This document shows positions 36,494 through 48,153 of a stretch of DNA of 64,000 nucleotides, one piece after another (position 1 is the stretch's first letter; every line of letters starts with the position of its first letter). The position numbers and the translations under genes are program-made. The notes under the pieces are model-generated. The model saw only the letters and a program-made list of their open reading frames with translations. It was not told where the DNA came from and made no database searches. Source of the DNA: Tetracentron sinense (taxonomy: Eukaryota; Streptophyta; Magnoliopsida; Trochodendrales; Trochodendraceae); assembly GCA_015143295.1 (NCBI GenBank), contig CM026570.1, positions 22,761,250-22,825,249 on the forward strand, given 5' to 3'.

Positions 36494-37560
36494 TTACTCT
36501 ATTCTGCCTGTCTCGTCGTGCTGTGCTAGGACGCACCCTATGGAGGTTTCTTGCACTGAGATGTAGAGTAGTAAGGGCCCTCCTGGCGTAGGAGGCACTA
36601 ATACTAGAGGGTTGAGTAGGTATTTCTTTATCTTGTCAAAGGCTTCCTGACACTCATCTGTCCAGACTGTCGGTGTATTCTTCTTGAGAAGCTTGAAGAT
36701 TGGTTCACAGAACGGAGTGAGTTGAGAGATGAACTGGCTTATGTACTGAATTCTGACCAGGAAACCATGGATCTCCTTTTCAATCTGGGGAGCTGGCATT
36801 TCGATGATAGCCTTTGCTTTGGCGGGATCGATCTCAATGCCTCTCTTGCTGACTATGAAGCCGAAGAGCTTTCCTAATGTGGCTCCAAAGACTCATTTGG
36901 CCGGATTCAGTCTTATGCTGAACTCTTTGAGTCTGTCAAAAAGTCTTTTCAGGTCTTCCAGGTGTTGCTCGGTAGTAGGTGACTTGACGATCATATCACC
37001 CACATAGACTTCAATTGTCTTATAGATCATGTCATGAAATAGTGTCGTCATAGCGCTCTGATAGGTTGCCCCTGCATTCTTGAGTCTGAAGGACATGACC
37101 TTGTAGCAGAACGTGCTCCAAGGTGTGATGAAGGAGGTTTTCTCCATGTCTTCTTCTGCCATTCTGATTTGGTTGTATCCGGAGAAACCATCCATGAATG
37201 AGAGAGTCTCGTGCCCTATAGTATTATCGACCAGAATGTTGACGTGTGGGAGGGGAAAGTTATCTTTAGGGCTTGCCTTGTTCAGATTCCCGTAGTCAAT
37301 GTACATCCGGACTTTATCGTCCTTCTTGGGTACGGGCACAATGTTGGCCAACCACTCAGGGTAGGTTGCTACTGCCAGGAAGCCTGCATTGATCTACTTT
37401 TCTACTTCCTCTTTGACTTTCTGTGACCATTCGGGCCTCATCCGTCTCAGTTTCTACTTCACTGGTCTGACGTCGGGGTTCAGGGGCAGTCTGTGCACCA
37501 CCAGTGTCGGGTCCAGGCTGGGCATGTCTGCATACGACCAGACGAAAACATCATTGTAGC
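36494..37560 (-). pseudogene. Gypsy (Tat) reverse transcriptase, active site mutated
   Basis: In minus order: RRMRPEWSQKVKEEVEK (about 37440), WLANIVPVPKKDDKVRMYID, NLNKASPKDNFPLPHVNILV, MDGFSGYNQIRMAEEDMEKT with a catalytic Asp, FRLKNAGATYQ, then VYVGDMIVKS where YVDD is expected. The first Asp of the YVDD pair is replaced by Gly, which should abolish polymerisation. Stops near 37460 and 37397 precede the core, and the frame breaks at about 36893. The thumb region continues at 36799-36494 (FLVRIQYISQFISQL, CQEAFDKIKKYL). Confidence 0.9.
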
Positions 37561-37588
37561 TTTTTAGGAAGCTGATCATGTTTATCCT

Positions 37589-37822
37589 CTATTGCGGGCT
37601 CATGATTATACCAATCTTGATGAGTCGAGGACTGTCTTCGAATCCGAGGTTAATGGTCTCAGTATCCTCAATGGTAGACTGCAGAAGCCCTTCACTGCGT
37701 TCCAGGAGGTCCAGGAGTTCCTGAGGCGGTTCCTCTTCTTGCTCTGAGTCATATTCCACTTCCGTCAATTCCAAAAGGGTTTCAGGAGTAGCTTTAGTGT
37801 AGGTAATTTCTTGGTAAATCAA
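37589..37822 (-). pseudogene. Acidic pol N-terminal segment
   Basis: A 77-residue Glu/Asp-rich piece just upstream of RT, as in Tat pol proteins between protease and RT. No protease motif (D-S/T-G) was found in or next to it. Confidence 0.5.
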
Positions 37823-38233
37823 TTAGCTAAGTTTAGTATACTTATGATTTTTTTTGTGGTTTCAGGACACTAGGCCTTCCAGGAGAAGAGTCTGTGTGAT
37901 TTTCATCATCAGCCAAAATGTTTTGATGCAAAACATGATTTTGAGTCAAAATTCAGATTTCATTTATAAAACAGTATGATTGCTTACAAAAGATTGACTC
38001 AAACAAGAAGACAGAGGTCGACAGTGGCCTGACATTTGGATTTTGTAAATGAGAGCAAAGAGAAATAGAAGGAGTAGAAGGGGGATGCTTGTTCACTGCC
38101 TGGTCTGACCGACCTTTCCTGCACTACTGTTACCCTAGCCCTGGCTGGCCTCGATCGTGAGAGCCTCAGTCCCCCAACGGATTAGTGGCTGGTGACTGGA
38201 TGACGCTTCGACACTTTTAGAGATGGTGTAAAC

Positions 38234-38875
38234 CTATTCTCCCGCCAGATATTTTGCTTCTGCTGCAACGTCTTCGACAGTCAGCTCGTCGAACAAATTG
38301 GCCATGCTAAAAACCTCTGGGTCAGGATTCCCTGACAATTCGGCATTGGGTTGAGGGGTTAAGGCAATTGGTGCAGTGGAGGAGTAAGGCTCGAAGGTTC
38401 CAATTAGAAAGGTTACAAAGATGTGGGGTTGAGGTTCAGGTTTCATCGACCAGTTGTTCTTCTGTGTAAGCTTGGCAAGATGGTCTTGATATGTGGGCTT
38501 GTAGCCCAGTCCAAAAGGTGAAGTGTATCGCGGAGGAGTAAAGGCATTGAGATCGGGGAGCTCAGCTGTTAGGGAGTCATGGTCCCACCTGGGCTAGTAC
38601 AGTTTCTCAAGAAATTGTATGGACACCCTGTTATAAGTGTCACTAGGATCGTACTGTAAGGGGGCAAGCTTGATTCGTAAGAACCTTGAGAGGTCTGCTT
38701 GGAAGTTTACCTTGTAGCGTGGTACTATGACATCACCTTCCATGTTTAAGCCCAGAATGCACTGTATTTCCTCCAGTGTTGGACACAGCTTGTTCTTACC
38801 GAAACAGAATACCATGTAGATTGGGTTCCAACGCTGGATGGCTGCATTCAAGAGGCACCAGTCTAGCTTAACCAT
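38234..38875 (-). pseudogene. DUF7745-like domain remnant upstream of pol
   Basis: The piece at 38875-38594 has WCLLNAAIQRWNPIYMVFCF followed by KNKLCPTLEEIQCILGL, the pattern of the plant DUF7745/plant mobile-like domain found before gag-pol in some gypsy elements (Trp-rich helix, then 'PT-EE---L-GL'). A second piece, 38446-38234, is low in motifs. The usual gag core and zinc knuckle are not seen between here and RT. Family assignment is from memory of the motif and is moderate. Confidence 0.5.
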
Positions 38876-38899
38876 GGATAGGTCTAAGGAGTTATCCAG

Positions 38900-39873
38900 T
38901 CTGTAGTATTGGGCCCAAGCAAGATGCTGATCCTGAGTTAGAGCCTTAATTGTTTTATGGAGGGTTTTGTTACATGCCCCCTAAGAAGTCAGGTGTATGA
39001 GCCGTGAAAGCTGGCTATTTGACAAAACAATCCCTGACGGACCTGCCATCTACCTGGACAAATATACTAACTTCGTGTAAGTTTACTGTGTATGCAAGAT
39101 GCAAATAATAGAAGATGCATTTTGATTTTTTATCGGGTGTGACAAGGCATATGTGCTCCGATAGGGCAAGCGGACAGAGATCCGGTATGCTTTACCCGAG
39201 TTGTTAGGAACTGGGGCCTATCAGGTTAAGGCTGAGATAAGCCTGGTGGAGACCTGTCTACCGGGAATTTGAACCCCATGTGCAATGTCAGGATGCAGGG
39301 TAGGATGTGTTTTATTACAAGCACAAGATTGGCTCATCACATGCCCCTAGGTGAGTGCTTATCTGGTAGGATGTGCCCGGATAGTCGACCCTGATTGGGG
39401 ATAGGTATAGGGTGCAAGCAAGTTAGAGTTTCGAGTATCCCTCCAGGTTTGGCTGCTTGTAGACTATACCCTCGCCTAGGCTACATGTATGCATGTTAGG
39501 GTGATGTAATTGTGTTCCTAAGGGTGAGGGGATCACTTAATACCATATATGCGACTCCCTTGAAAATCGACGATTGGTGTAATCGGGAGCGTTCAGAATC
39601 CTTCCCTGAGGGTAATCACCCAGCAGGAGTAATTTCGTAGACCTCCAAGACATTTAAGCCTCTGTTATTGAGGATAATCATTCAGCAGCCGTAAGCGTAT
39701 TAAGCCTGTCTAAAGGGTATTGGGTTGTTACACTACTATAACATGTTTGGTATGCACAATACACAATACAACTAAAAGAGATAAAAGAATTAGTATCAGA
39801 CTAAATCTATAGACATTTGAGTAATGTTGAGGTTTAATTAGCTTAAACCTAAGTTCCGAGTTGAACTTAACTA
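38900..39873 (-). other. Gypsy 5' leader, no gene
   Basis: Untranslated leader between primer site and the first coding remnant. No recognisable ORF. Confidence 0.6.
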
Positions 39874-39893
39874 TCCCCAGCAAAGTCGCCAGA
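39874..39893 (-). other. Gypsy primer binding site
   Basis: The minus strand reads TCTGGCGACTTTGCTGGGGA, close to the TGGCGACTCTGCTGGGGA primer site of Tat-group elements, two bases from the 5' LTR. Confidence 0.82.
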
Positions 39894-42800
39894 GTTGTGA
39901 ACAAGGATTTTGGTCCCGCCCACAAGGGTGCTATTTGGCGATGTGGTTGGCTGATTTTAAGTTTAGAGTCGCCACTTATTTATTCAGTAGGGATAAGTCC
40001 CATGGTAATAGATAAGGTCTTAGTCTACTTAGAGTTCCAGGTAAGAGGTTCGGTTATATCCGAGGAAGGTGTTAGGCACCCCGACACTTCCGTTTTACAA
40101 CAGTTCCCTACTTACTAGGTTTAAGCTTATTGAAGTCAAGTTTTAATTAAATGCCGAAGATTTAGTTTATACTAATCCAAGAAAGAAAAAGCTAAAATAA
40201 GGTCGAACCCGGGTTGGGTTGCCTACGTACTCACATTGGCGTGAGATCAAACCAAGCGTAGTTCTAAAACATGAGCCCGTGCCGAGGCTAAGAGAGTGTT
40301 GTGTGTACACCAAAGGTGGCTTAGGGTCTAGCTGGGAGGCTAGGGATGATTGACCGAGTTAGTTAAATGCTTGATTATGTTTGATTGGGCCCGGTTGGTC
40401 AAGGTTGAAGCTCGATAGGATTAGGCCCGGTAGGCCGAGGATAAGTCCGGTAGACTAGGGTTTAGCTCGATAGGTCGAGATTTGGCCCGGTAGTCCGGTA
40501 GACTATGGTTAGGCCCGGTAGGCCAAGATTCGACCCGGTAGACCGTGGGTAAGCCCGATAGGCTTTAAGAGTAAGGTACAAAGTCAAATTATGGTCCTTA
40601 AAAGTGATTTGATGATTTTTAGAGATTTTTTCTAAAATTTTCCCGAGTTAATGGGGCTAACCATGGTTAAGACATGGGTTTTAACCATGATTAGTCTGAA
40701 TAACCGTGGTTGGGGTGCTTTGAACACTATTTTACCCTCTTTTATTTTCCATGATTTTTAGAAATTTAACAAAGATTCAAATGGGCTTAACCATGGTTAA
40801 ACCAAGTATTAACCATGGTTAAACTCATCTAACCATGGTTAGGCATGAGCATGCAATCAAAAACACTATTTTTCAAAATCTTTGAATTTTTTGGATTTTT
40901 AAGGATTTTTTCAAGTTGGTTTGGTGAATTAACCATGGTTAACTCTTAATCATGATTGAGTTAACCATGGTTAAGGCAAGGTATGGCTTGGTTAAACTTA
41001 GGGTAGGCCCCAAGGGCCATGGCAGATCAGTAGGAGGGCCCCCATGGGTTGTGGATCCACTACATAGGCCCAAAAAGTTTCAAATCCACACTGTCAGCAA
41101 TCTGATTGCCTACAGTTTGGATGATTTTTGCCAAACTTTGATCCCTTGTAACTCAGGTCAGGAGATGCATTGAGGTGCCCACAACCTATGATTTTCAAGA
41201 GGGCCATAAAGGGAACAAAATGGGTCTAGGGTAGACCTCAGAGGTGTCTTGGTGTGGGCCCCACAGTGTGCCAAAGTGGCACTGTCAACATACACAAAAA
41301 ATGATGAATGTCGGCAATGGAATTACCGACATTCTGGGCAGTTTGTTATTTTTATAATTTTAACCCTAGTTAAAGTTAACTACAGGTCTTCAAGTTTTCA
41401 GATGAATTGTAGAGGAGGTCAAAGGAATCCTACCCAGGCTTTTGGTGGGCCTATGATGGTCTTAGGTGGGGCCCACGAGCCTTAAAACAGCAATGCTCAG
41501 CGGTATCGACACTGATATTGCCGACACCCTGAAAACTTTTCAAAAATTAAATGTGCCACTGAGGCCTGCGATGGGGGTATATCCAGGGGTTCCCTCATGG
41601 CATGAGGGACCCCCAGAACCCTGCTGAGGTGGTGTTATGCCCTTTGGGGGGGGGGGGTTCCCCACACCTATGAAAGTGGGAGAGACCCCTACAGTGGGTG
41701 TCACCTACGAAACAAAGAAGATAGTCCCCTGGTGTGGATAAGGGGCTCACAAGCGATTACAATGCTGTTAAAAAGGGGGTAGGGGGAAGCCCTACCCTGC
41801 TACAACTCTGGTGATGGGGTGGTGGCCACTGTTGGCGTTGTGGAGGTGTTGACGCAGGCGGTGAAGCTCGGAGAGACGAGCTGGGATGCTGCTTCGAGTT
41901 GTTGAGGCTTGCCTAGAGACCTAAGGAGAGGGCTAAGGGTCTTAAATTTGAGCAGGGGTTCAAGTTGGAGTTTTTTGGAATGGAATGAAGGCTGTGGGTG
42001 CACTGCCATCTTATAGGGGAGTCCCATAGGGACACCCCTAGCATTTGTACAAGGGTAGATGGGAGCCATCATGTAGTGGAGGGGGTTACTGGAGCCAGAG
42101 AGGGGTGGTGCAGGGCGTGCACTGAGCTGTAGGGGGAGTGGGGTGTTGCAAATATGAAAACCAGTGGTGTCAGTAATGTGATTACCGACACCATCGAACC
42201 TTTGAGAATTAAGGGTGTCGGTAATCCCATTACCGACACCTAGCGATTTTTGCCCACAAGGCCTGGCCCAGGCATCCACGTAGTACGGGAGGCTGGTTTT
42301 TTGAATTTTTGGGCCCTTGCTTGGGCCTGATAGGTTGATAGTGAGCCCAATGGGCTAGAGTTTAGTCAGCTAGACTATGGTTAGGCCCGGTAGGCGTAGG
42401 GTTGAAGCCTGATAGGCTTAGGCTCGGTAGGCCGTGAGTGAGCCTGCTAGGCTTTAAGAGTACGGTCCAAAGTAAAATTATGGTCCTTAAAAGTGATTTG
42501 ATGATTTTTAGGGGTTTTTTCTAAAATTTTCCCAAGTTAATGGGGCTAACCATGATTAAGACATGGGTTTTAACCATGATTAGTCCGGATAACCGTGGTT
42601 GGGCGTGCTTTGAACACTTTTTTATCCTCTTTTATTTTTCTATGATTTTTGGGAATTTAACCAAGATTCAAATGGGCTTAACCATGGTTAAACCAAGTGT
42701 TAACCATGATTAAGCTCATCTAACCATGGTTAGGCATCAGCATGCGATCAAAAACACCATTTTTCAAAGTTTTAGAATTTTTTGGATTTTTAAGGATTTT

Positions 42801-44557
42801 TCTAGATTTTTCTAAGTTGGTTTGGTGAATTCACCATAGGTAACTCTTAATCATGGTTGAGTTAACCATGGTTAAGGCAAGGTTGGCTTGGTCAAACTTG
42901 GGGTGGGCCACAGGGGCCATGGCAGATCAGTAAGAGGGCCCCCATGGGCTATGGATCCACTGCATGGGCCCAAAAAGTTCAAAATCCACACTATCGGCAG
43001 TCTGATTGCCGACAGTTTGGATGATTTTTGCCAAACTTTGATCCCCTGTAACTCAGGTCAGGAGATGCGTTGAGGGGCCCACGACCAATGGTTTTGAAGA
43101 GGGTCATGAGGGGAATAAAATGGGCGGGTGACTCAGGTGCTTTGGGCCCCCTGAGCCGGGCACCTTAACAACATAAAGTGAGCAGCAATGGGATTGTGAC
43201 ATTTGGCATTTGTTTTTATCATTTTAACCTTAGTTAAAGTTAACTACAGGTCTTGAGGTCTTTAGATGAAGTGTAGAGGAGGTCAAGGAGATCCTACCTA
43301 GGCTTTTGGTGGGCCCATGATGGTCTCAGGTGGGGCCCCTAGGCCTTAAAACATCAATGCTCAGTGGTGTCGGCACTGAGATTGCCGGCACCCTGAAAAT
43401 TTTTCAGAAATTAAATGTGCCACTGGGGGCTGCATTGGGGGTATATCCAGGGGTTCCCTTATGGCATGAGGGACCCCTAGAACCTGCTGAGGTGGTGTTG
43501 TGCCCTTGGGGGTGGTTCCCCACACCTATGGAAGTGGGAGAGACCCCCACAGTGGGTGTCACCTGCGAAACAGAGAAGATAGTCCCCAGGGGTGGACCAG
43601 GGCCTCATAAGTGATTACAATGCTGTTAAAAAGGGGGTAGGGGGAAGCCCTACCCTGCTACAACTCCAGTGTCGGGGTGGTGGCCACTGGTGGCATTGTG
43701 GAGGTGTTGACGCTGGCGGTAGAGCTCGGAGAGACCAGCTGGGATGCTGCTTCGAGTTGCTGAGGCTTGCCTAGAGACCTAAGGAGAGGGTTGGGGGTCT
43801 AGAATTTGAGAAGGGGTTCGAGTTGGAGTTTTTTGGAATGGAATGGAGGTTGTGGGTGCACTGCTATCTTATAGGGGGTCCCATGGGGACACCCTTGACA
43901 TTTTTACAATGGAGTGGAGGGGGTTACTGGAGCCAGAGAGGGGTGGTGTAGGGCGTGCACTGAGCTACAGGAGGGGTGGCGTACTGCAAATATGAAAACC
44001 ATTGGTGTCGGTTATAAGAATACCGACACCATCGAACCTTTGAAATGTAGAACCCCAGATCTTTATGGCATGTATTAAAAGCCTTAATATTGTTTTCTTA
44101 AGCTTTGGGTGTTTATAGGTGTTTGGAATGAAGAAAGTAAGAGTATAAAATATTCTTAAGTATTAACAAGGGTTATGCCTTGGCATACCCTCAACTTTGA
44201 AAAGCTCTAGTTCGCTCATAGTTGATCAAAATCAAGCGATTTTTAAATTTTTGGAAAGGTATTTGAACCTTCTTCGAGGTTTGTGTTTACCATTTTTCTT
44301 AATTTTGAGTCGGGGTTGCGTCAAAAGTTTGATTTCCAATGTCGGGACTGTTAAAAATCTGGGCTGTCGAAACCCATTTACAGACCAGTCAGCTTTGGAG
44401 CCATTTTTTGGTAAAGTAAAACTCAAAATTTGGAGTTGTACAAAACATGAAATTTGTTCCCCTTTGAATGATGAATCCAACGCAAGTTGAATAGTCAAAA
44501 TCCAATAAGGGAGTCAAAAGTTATGGCCGATTTACTGAAGTACGTTTTTGCAGAAAA

Positions 44558-44666
44558 ACTCGCTCGAGCGAGATCCAAACCCGCTCGAGCGAGATTGATC
44601 AAAAACGAGTTTTTGAGGCTAGGGAGTAACCCGCTCGAGCGAGATGGAAGCCCGCTCGAGCGAGAT
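44558..44666. promoter_or_regulatory. Palindrome array, CTCGAG type, in LTR-T copy 1
   Basis: Four copies of CGCTCGAGCGAG at about 44561, 44582, 44632 and 44652. The array ends about 43 bp upstream of the TATATA box. Confidence 0.85.
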
Positions 44667-45659
44667 TGCCCAGAAATGTTTTTTTTAGGTTTTGCCACTA
44701 GCCTAACACTATATACACCCAATTTTTCGGGGGTCTAAGGTTCCTAACACTTAGAGAGAGACTTTTTGAGAGAAAAAGAAGGAAAAATAGGTTTCCAAAG
44801 GGGGATTGTGTTTGAAACCAAAGAGAAGATCGAATCATCACTTCTCAAAGCTTCCACAAGCTTGAACCTTCTTCCTTGAGCGTGGATCTCCATTTCCAAG
44901 CTCAAGCTCGTGTTAGATCATCCTTCCACACTAAGATTTGATCCTTGCAAGGTAAGTGAAACTATTATCTAGCTTTGCTATTTTGCAATAGTACAAGTAT
45001 GATTTTGAATGAGATGTAAGTAAAACCACTATTTAGCTTTGTTATCATACTAAGATTAAATGAATGATCAAATATGTGATTTAGCTTGCTAGGATGCAAA
45101 TGTAAAGATATGATTTGGGGTAAAAATGGAAAATGAGCAAATGATTGAATAGGGATTTGAGACTTGGGGGTTTTTCAATAAAATGATTAATATGGCTATA
45201 TGTGTAAGCAAACATTATTATCTCTAAATAAAGCATGATTTTAATTATGATGTGATGAAAATGACATGATCTTGGTGATATAATGCAATGAATGAAATAT
45301 GCTATGTTTCTCGAATTTTTCAAGTATACCATAATGAGAACATGTCTTATATGAATTGTTAAGGCCTTCCATATGTATATGATAAGGCTCACAAGCACTC
45401 CACGCACGATAAATTTCATATGATCGAGTTTACGCATAAGCATGCATTTTAAGAATTATGAACAAGGGTTTTTTCAAAGGAAATTCACAAGAAAGAAGCA
45501 TAAGCATTTGACAAAGCCAAACTTTGGGTTGGTGTCTCTAAGATCGATTACTTCAAGAACTCATAAGAATTTCATAAGTATAAGATCTTGCATTTATCTA
45601 TAAGCATCATAAGCTCACAAGAATAAGCTCACAATAACTCGTAAGAACTTGTAAGAACT

Positions 45660-46030
45660 CGTAAGCTAGTGGGATGACCCGAGGAGCGCCACTAACCATC
45701 TGATATTCCCAAGCTACTTTGGGTGGGTGTTTAGTGGGATGGTACAAAGGGCGCCACTAGTAAAGAACTTGTTAGAACTTGTAAGAGTTGGAAGAACGAC
45801 TTGTAAGGACTCATAAGCTAGTGGAACGGCCCGAGGAGCGCCACTAACCATCTGATATTCTCAAGCTACTTTGGGTGGGTGTTTAGTGGGATGGTACAAA
45901 GGGTGCCACTAGGAAAGAACTTGTAAGAACTCGTAAGCTAGTGGGACGGCCGAGGAGTGCCACTAACCATCTGATATTCTCAAGCTACTTTGGGTGGATG
46001 TTTAGTGGGATGGTACGAAGGGCGCCACTA
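45660..46030 (+). repeat. Three-copy tandem repeat in LTR-T copy 1
   Basis: Units containing GCTAGTGGGA, CCACTAACCATCTGATATTC and TTTAGTGGGATGGTAC begin at 45665, 45817 and 45937 (spacings 152 and 120 bp). Short AAGAACTCGTAAGCTCAT-like repeats follow to about 46200. Confidence 0.88.
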
Positions 46031-46377
46031 GTGAAGAACTCATAAGAACTCGTATGCACATAAGAAAAGTTATAAGAACTCGAAAGCTCATAAGAACTCG
46101 TAAGCTCATAAGAAAGACTATAAGAACTCGAAAGCTTACAAGAACTCATAAGAACACACGAGACTCACAAGTATTTATAAGAACTCATAAGCATGCATAA
46201 GACAATGTTTTCCACGAAAAGAACAGGTTTTAAGAAAGGTTCTCCACGACAGGATTTTAAGCATGAATTTTACGATTAATGTTCCCTTACGCAATTATAC
46301 GTAATATTTTGATTATGATAGCACTCTTAGCTAGTAGTTTTGGCTCGCTGAGTATTTCATGCTCAGCCGTACATATT

Positions 46378-46521
46378 ATGTCGGCAGGTACACGGGCTCC
46401 CTTTGACATCTGTGATCAAGGGCCTTGGATAGAGGAAGATTATGGCGAGGAGGAGCCATATGTGGAGCCTCAGGAGGAGGCAAGGGACTTAGACCACTGG
46501 CCCTTTCAGGGTGATTATTGA
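46378..46521 (+). CDS. LTR-encoded small acidic protein, copy 1 (47 aa, unknown function)
   Basis: I do not recognise this family. The ORF starts ATG TCG GCA, is rich in Glu, Asp, Pro and aromatic residues, and ends WPFQGDY then TGA. A core segment PWIEEDYGEEEPYVEP is nearly the same in the second LTR-T (48004-48153). The two copies differ mainly by synonymous third-position changes and in-frame indels. A conserved CTCAG, a plausible splice acceptor (46361-46366), lies 11 bases before the ATG, and a GTAAGT donor follows the first leader part (44952). I infer a short leader-encoded protein made from spliced element RNA. The ORF could also be read from an in-frame ATG at 46279, but similarity starts to look protein-like only from 46378. 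Confidence 0.45.
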   Translation: MSAGTRAPFDICDQGPWIEEDYGEEEPYVEPQEEARDLDHWPFQGDY

Positions 46522-47213
46522 GAGAGAGAGGTCATTACATTTTGTATTTTGATGAGTAGGCCTGTCTACTCTTATTTTGGGATTTTGTATTGTACAAACT
46601 TGGAATACAAATTATAAATAGAAAAAGAAATTTTTGGATTACGCTTCCGCACTGTATTATGATTTCGTTATGTCTTGCCTTGTGTATATTACAAGATGGG
46701 TTGCCAGGTTAAGTATTGTCACACCTAAAGTATCCTTTAACTCGTAGGGGGAATTTTGGGGCATAACATGAAAATTAAGGGTGTTGGTAATCCCATTACC
46801 GACACCTAGTGGTTTTTGCCCATAGGGCCTAGCCCAGGCATGCACGCGGTACGAGAGGTTGGTTTTTTGAATTTTTGGGCCCTTGCTTGGGCCCAAACCG
46901 AGATCCATGGATTTTAGACTTAGGGCTTAAGCCCTAAATGCCTAGGGCTTGGACTAAGCTAGGCTAGGTTAGGGCTAGGCTTGGTTAAGGTTAGGGCTAG
47001 GCTTAGGTTTAACCATGGGTTAAGGCTTAACTAGAGTTAGGGTTTAACTAGGGTTGAAACCTAGGGTTTGCTAGGGTTACAACTAGGGTTTGCCTAGGGT
47101 GTTCCTAAAGTCTATTAGGGTTTGTTCTAGGGTTAAGGGGCCTTGACTGGGATTAACCATGGTTAAGTGGTTTAACCATGGTTAGCTAGGGGTGTAAAAA
47201 TTGGGTGCTTACA

Positions 47214-47751
47214 ATCCTTTCACTCCCATTGTTAGCAAATTCATCAACCACTGCATTAGCTTCACGATAGATGTGTTGAAGAGAGAAATCATTTGTCATA
47301 ATAATCTTAATCTTCTTATCCCAATACCAAGATTTCAAAGAACCTGAAGTTGTTCCTTTCCACGCATCTACCAGGCTTTTAGAATCAGATTCAATAATCA
47401 CATTATGAATATTATGATGCTTACAAAGATCTAAACCATCTAAAAGAACTCTTGTTTCTGCAACATAGTTAGAGCAAATACCGTAATGGGAGAAGAAAAA
47501 AGCAACAAGATCACCCTTATGATCTCTAATAATACCACCTCCTCCTGCATTACCAGGATTGCGTATGGAAGCACCATCCACATTCAATTTGAACTTAGAT
47601 CGAGAAGGATAGTGCCATTTAACAAGAACCACTCGGTCCCTCCTAAGAGAGGGAGTTGTAGTAGGAAATAAGGGACCGATGAGCCAAAAACTTTTACTCT
47701 CATAGAAGGAATTAATATCACACACCTTTTTTGTGATGAAGGCAATGAGGG
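47214..47751 (-). pseudogene. LINE RNase H domain (segment 2 of 3)
   Basis: The minus-strand piece encodes a plant non-LTR RNase H (RVT_3 type): FKLNVDGASIRNPGNAGGGG with the first Asp, NYVAETRVLLDGLDLC with the Glu, IIESDSKSLVDAW with the next Asp and REANAVVDEFAN near the end. These are in the expected DEDD order. The gypsy element cut it at its C-terminus (ATCCT), and the solo LTR-T cut it from its upstream part (GAGGG at 47747-47751 and 50179-50183). The catalytic residues look intact, but the gene is in three pieces. Confidence 0.88.
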
Positions 47752-48003
47752 TGTAACACCCAAAAATCCCCCTAGGAGTTAGGTGAGACTTTAGATGTGA
47801 CTATCCAAACCTGGCAAACCATCCTGTAAAATATACAAGGCATAATCATAGTGGAAACAAAATCAATGCGGAAGTGTGAAAAAAAAATTTCTTTTCTATA
47901 CATTAACGGTATTCCAAGTTTTATACATCAACATGACTAATGTAAGAGTGGACATGCCCACCCATCAAAATATAAAATATAAAACTCTCTTTCTCTCTCT
48001 CAC

Positions 48004-48153
48004 TTAGTAATCACCCTGATAGGGCCAACTATCTAAGTCTCTTGCCTCCACTTGAGGTACTCCTGCTGGCTCTATATATGGCTCCTCCTCACCATAGTCC
48101 TCCTCGACCCAAGGATTAGGAGTGCAAATGTCGAAGGGTGCATCTGCCGACAT
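48004..48153 (-). CDS. LTR-encoded small acidic protein, copy 2 (49 aa, unknown function)
   Basis: The counterpart of the ORF at 46378-46521. It starts ATG TCG GCA at 48153 and ends WPYQGDY then TAA. Compared with copy 1 by hand, about 12 codons differ synonymously and 9 non-synonymously (three of those in one block; I/V, V/I and F/Y are conservative). Indels of 6 and 12 bases keep the frame. A possible acceptor CTCAG precedes the ATG by 12 bases, and the leader donor lies at 49151, so a putative intron is 48166-49151. I do not recognise the protein and cannot exclude chance preservation. Confidence 0.45.
   Translation of the reverse strand: MSADAPFDICTPNPWVEEDYGEEEPYIEPAGVPQVEARDLDSWPYQGDY

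Larger units (their letters stand above)
44046..46768 (+). mobile_element. Solo LTR-T copy 1 (2723 bp)
   Basis: TG at 44046 and CA at 46767-46768, flanked by TGAAA at 44041-44045 and 46769-46773. The uninterrupted target is seen near 24388 (CTTTGAAAATTAAGGG). It holds a CTCGAG array, a TATATA box at 44709-44715, a strong GTAAGT donor at 44952, tandem repeats, and a small ORF near its 3' end. No PBS or internal domain, so it is a solo LTR. Family: possibly Tekay/Del chromovirus, uncertain. Confidence 0.92.
22042..47213 (-). mobile_element. Tat-lineage Ty3/gypsy retrotransposon with nested insertions
   Basis: Ends are TG at 22042 and CA at 47212-47213, with a perfect 5 bp duplication ATCCT at 22037-22041 and 47214-47218. 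On the minus strand the order is 5' LTR, Tat-type primer site, DUF7745-like piece, RT, RNase H, second RNase H, integrase, long repeat-rich 3' region, polypurine tract, 3' LTR. Two RNase H-like domains and the primer-site sequence indicate the Tat group. Removing the hAT and solo LTR leaves about 16.1 kb. No standard gag core was found and the RT active site is mutated. Confidence 0.92.
39896..47213 (-). repeat. Gypsy 5' LTR with 1.8 kb internal duplication and nested solo LTR
   Basis: Aligns with the 3' LTR from 22042. At about 42328, after GGGCCCTTGCTTGGGCC, it jumps back to sequence equivalent to about 22634 and repeats that part to the end. The solo LTR-T (44046-46768) lies in the second copy. 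Without it the LTR is about 4.6 kb against 2.8 kb for its partner. A run of 12 G lies at 41646-41657. Confidence 0.88.
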
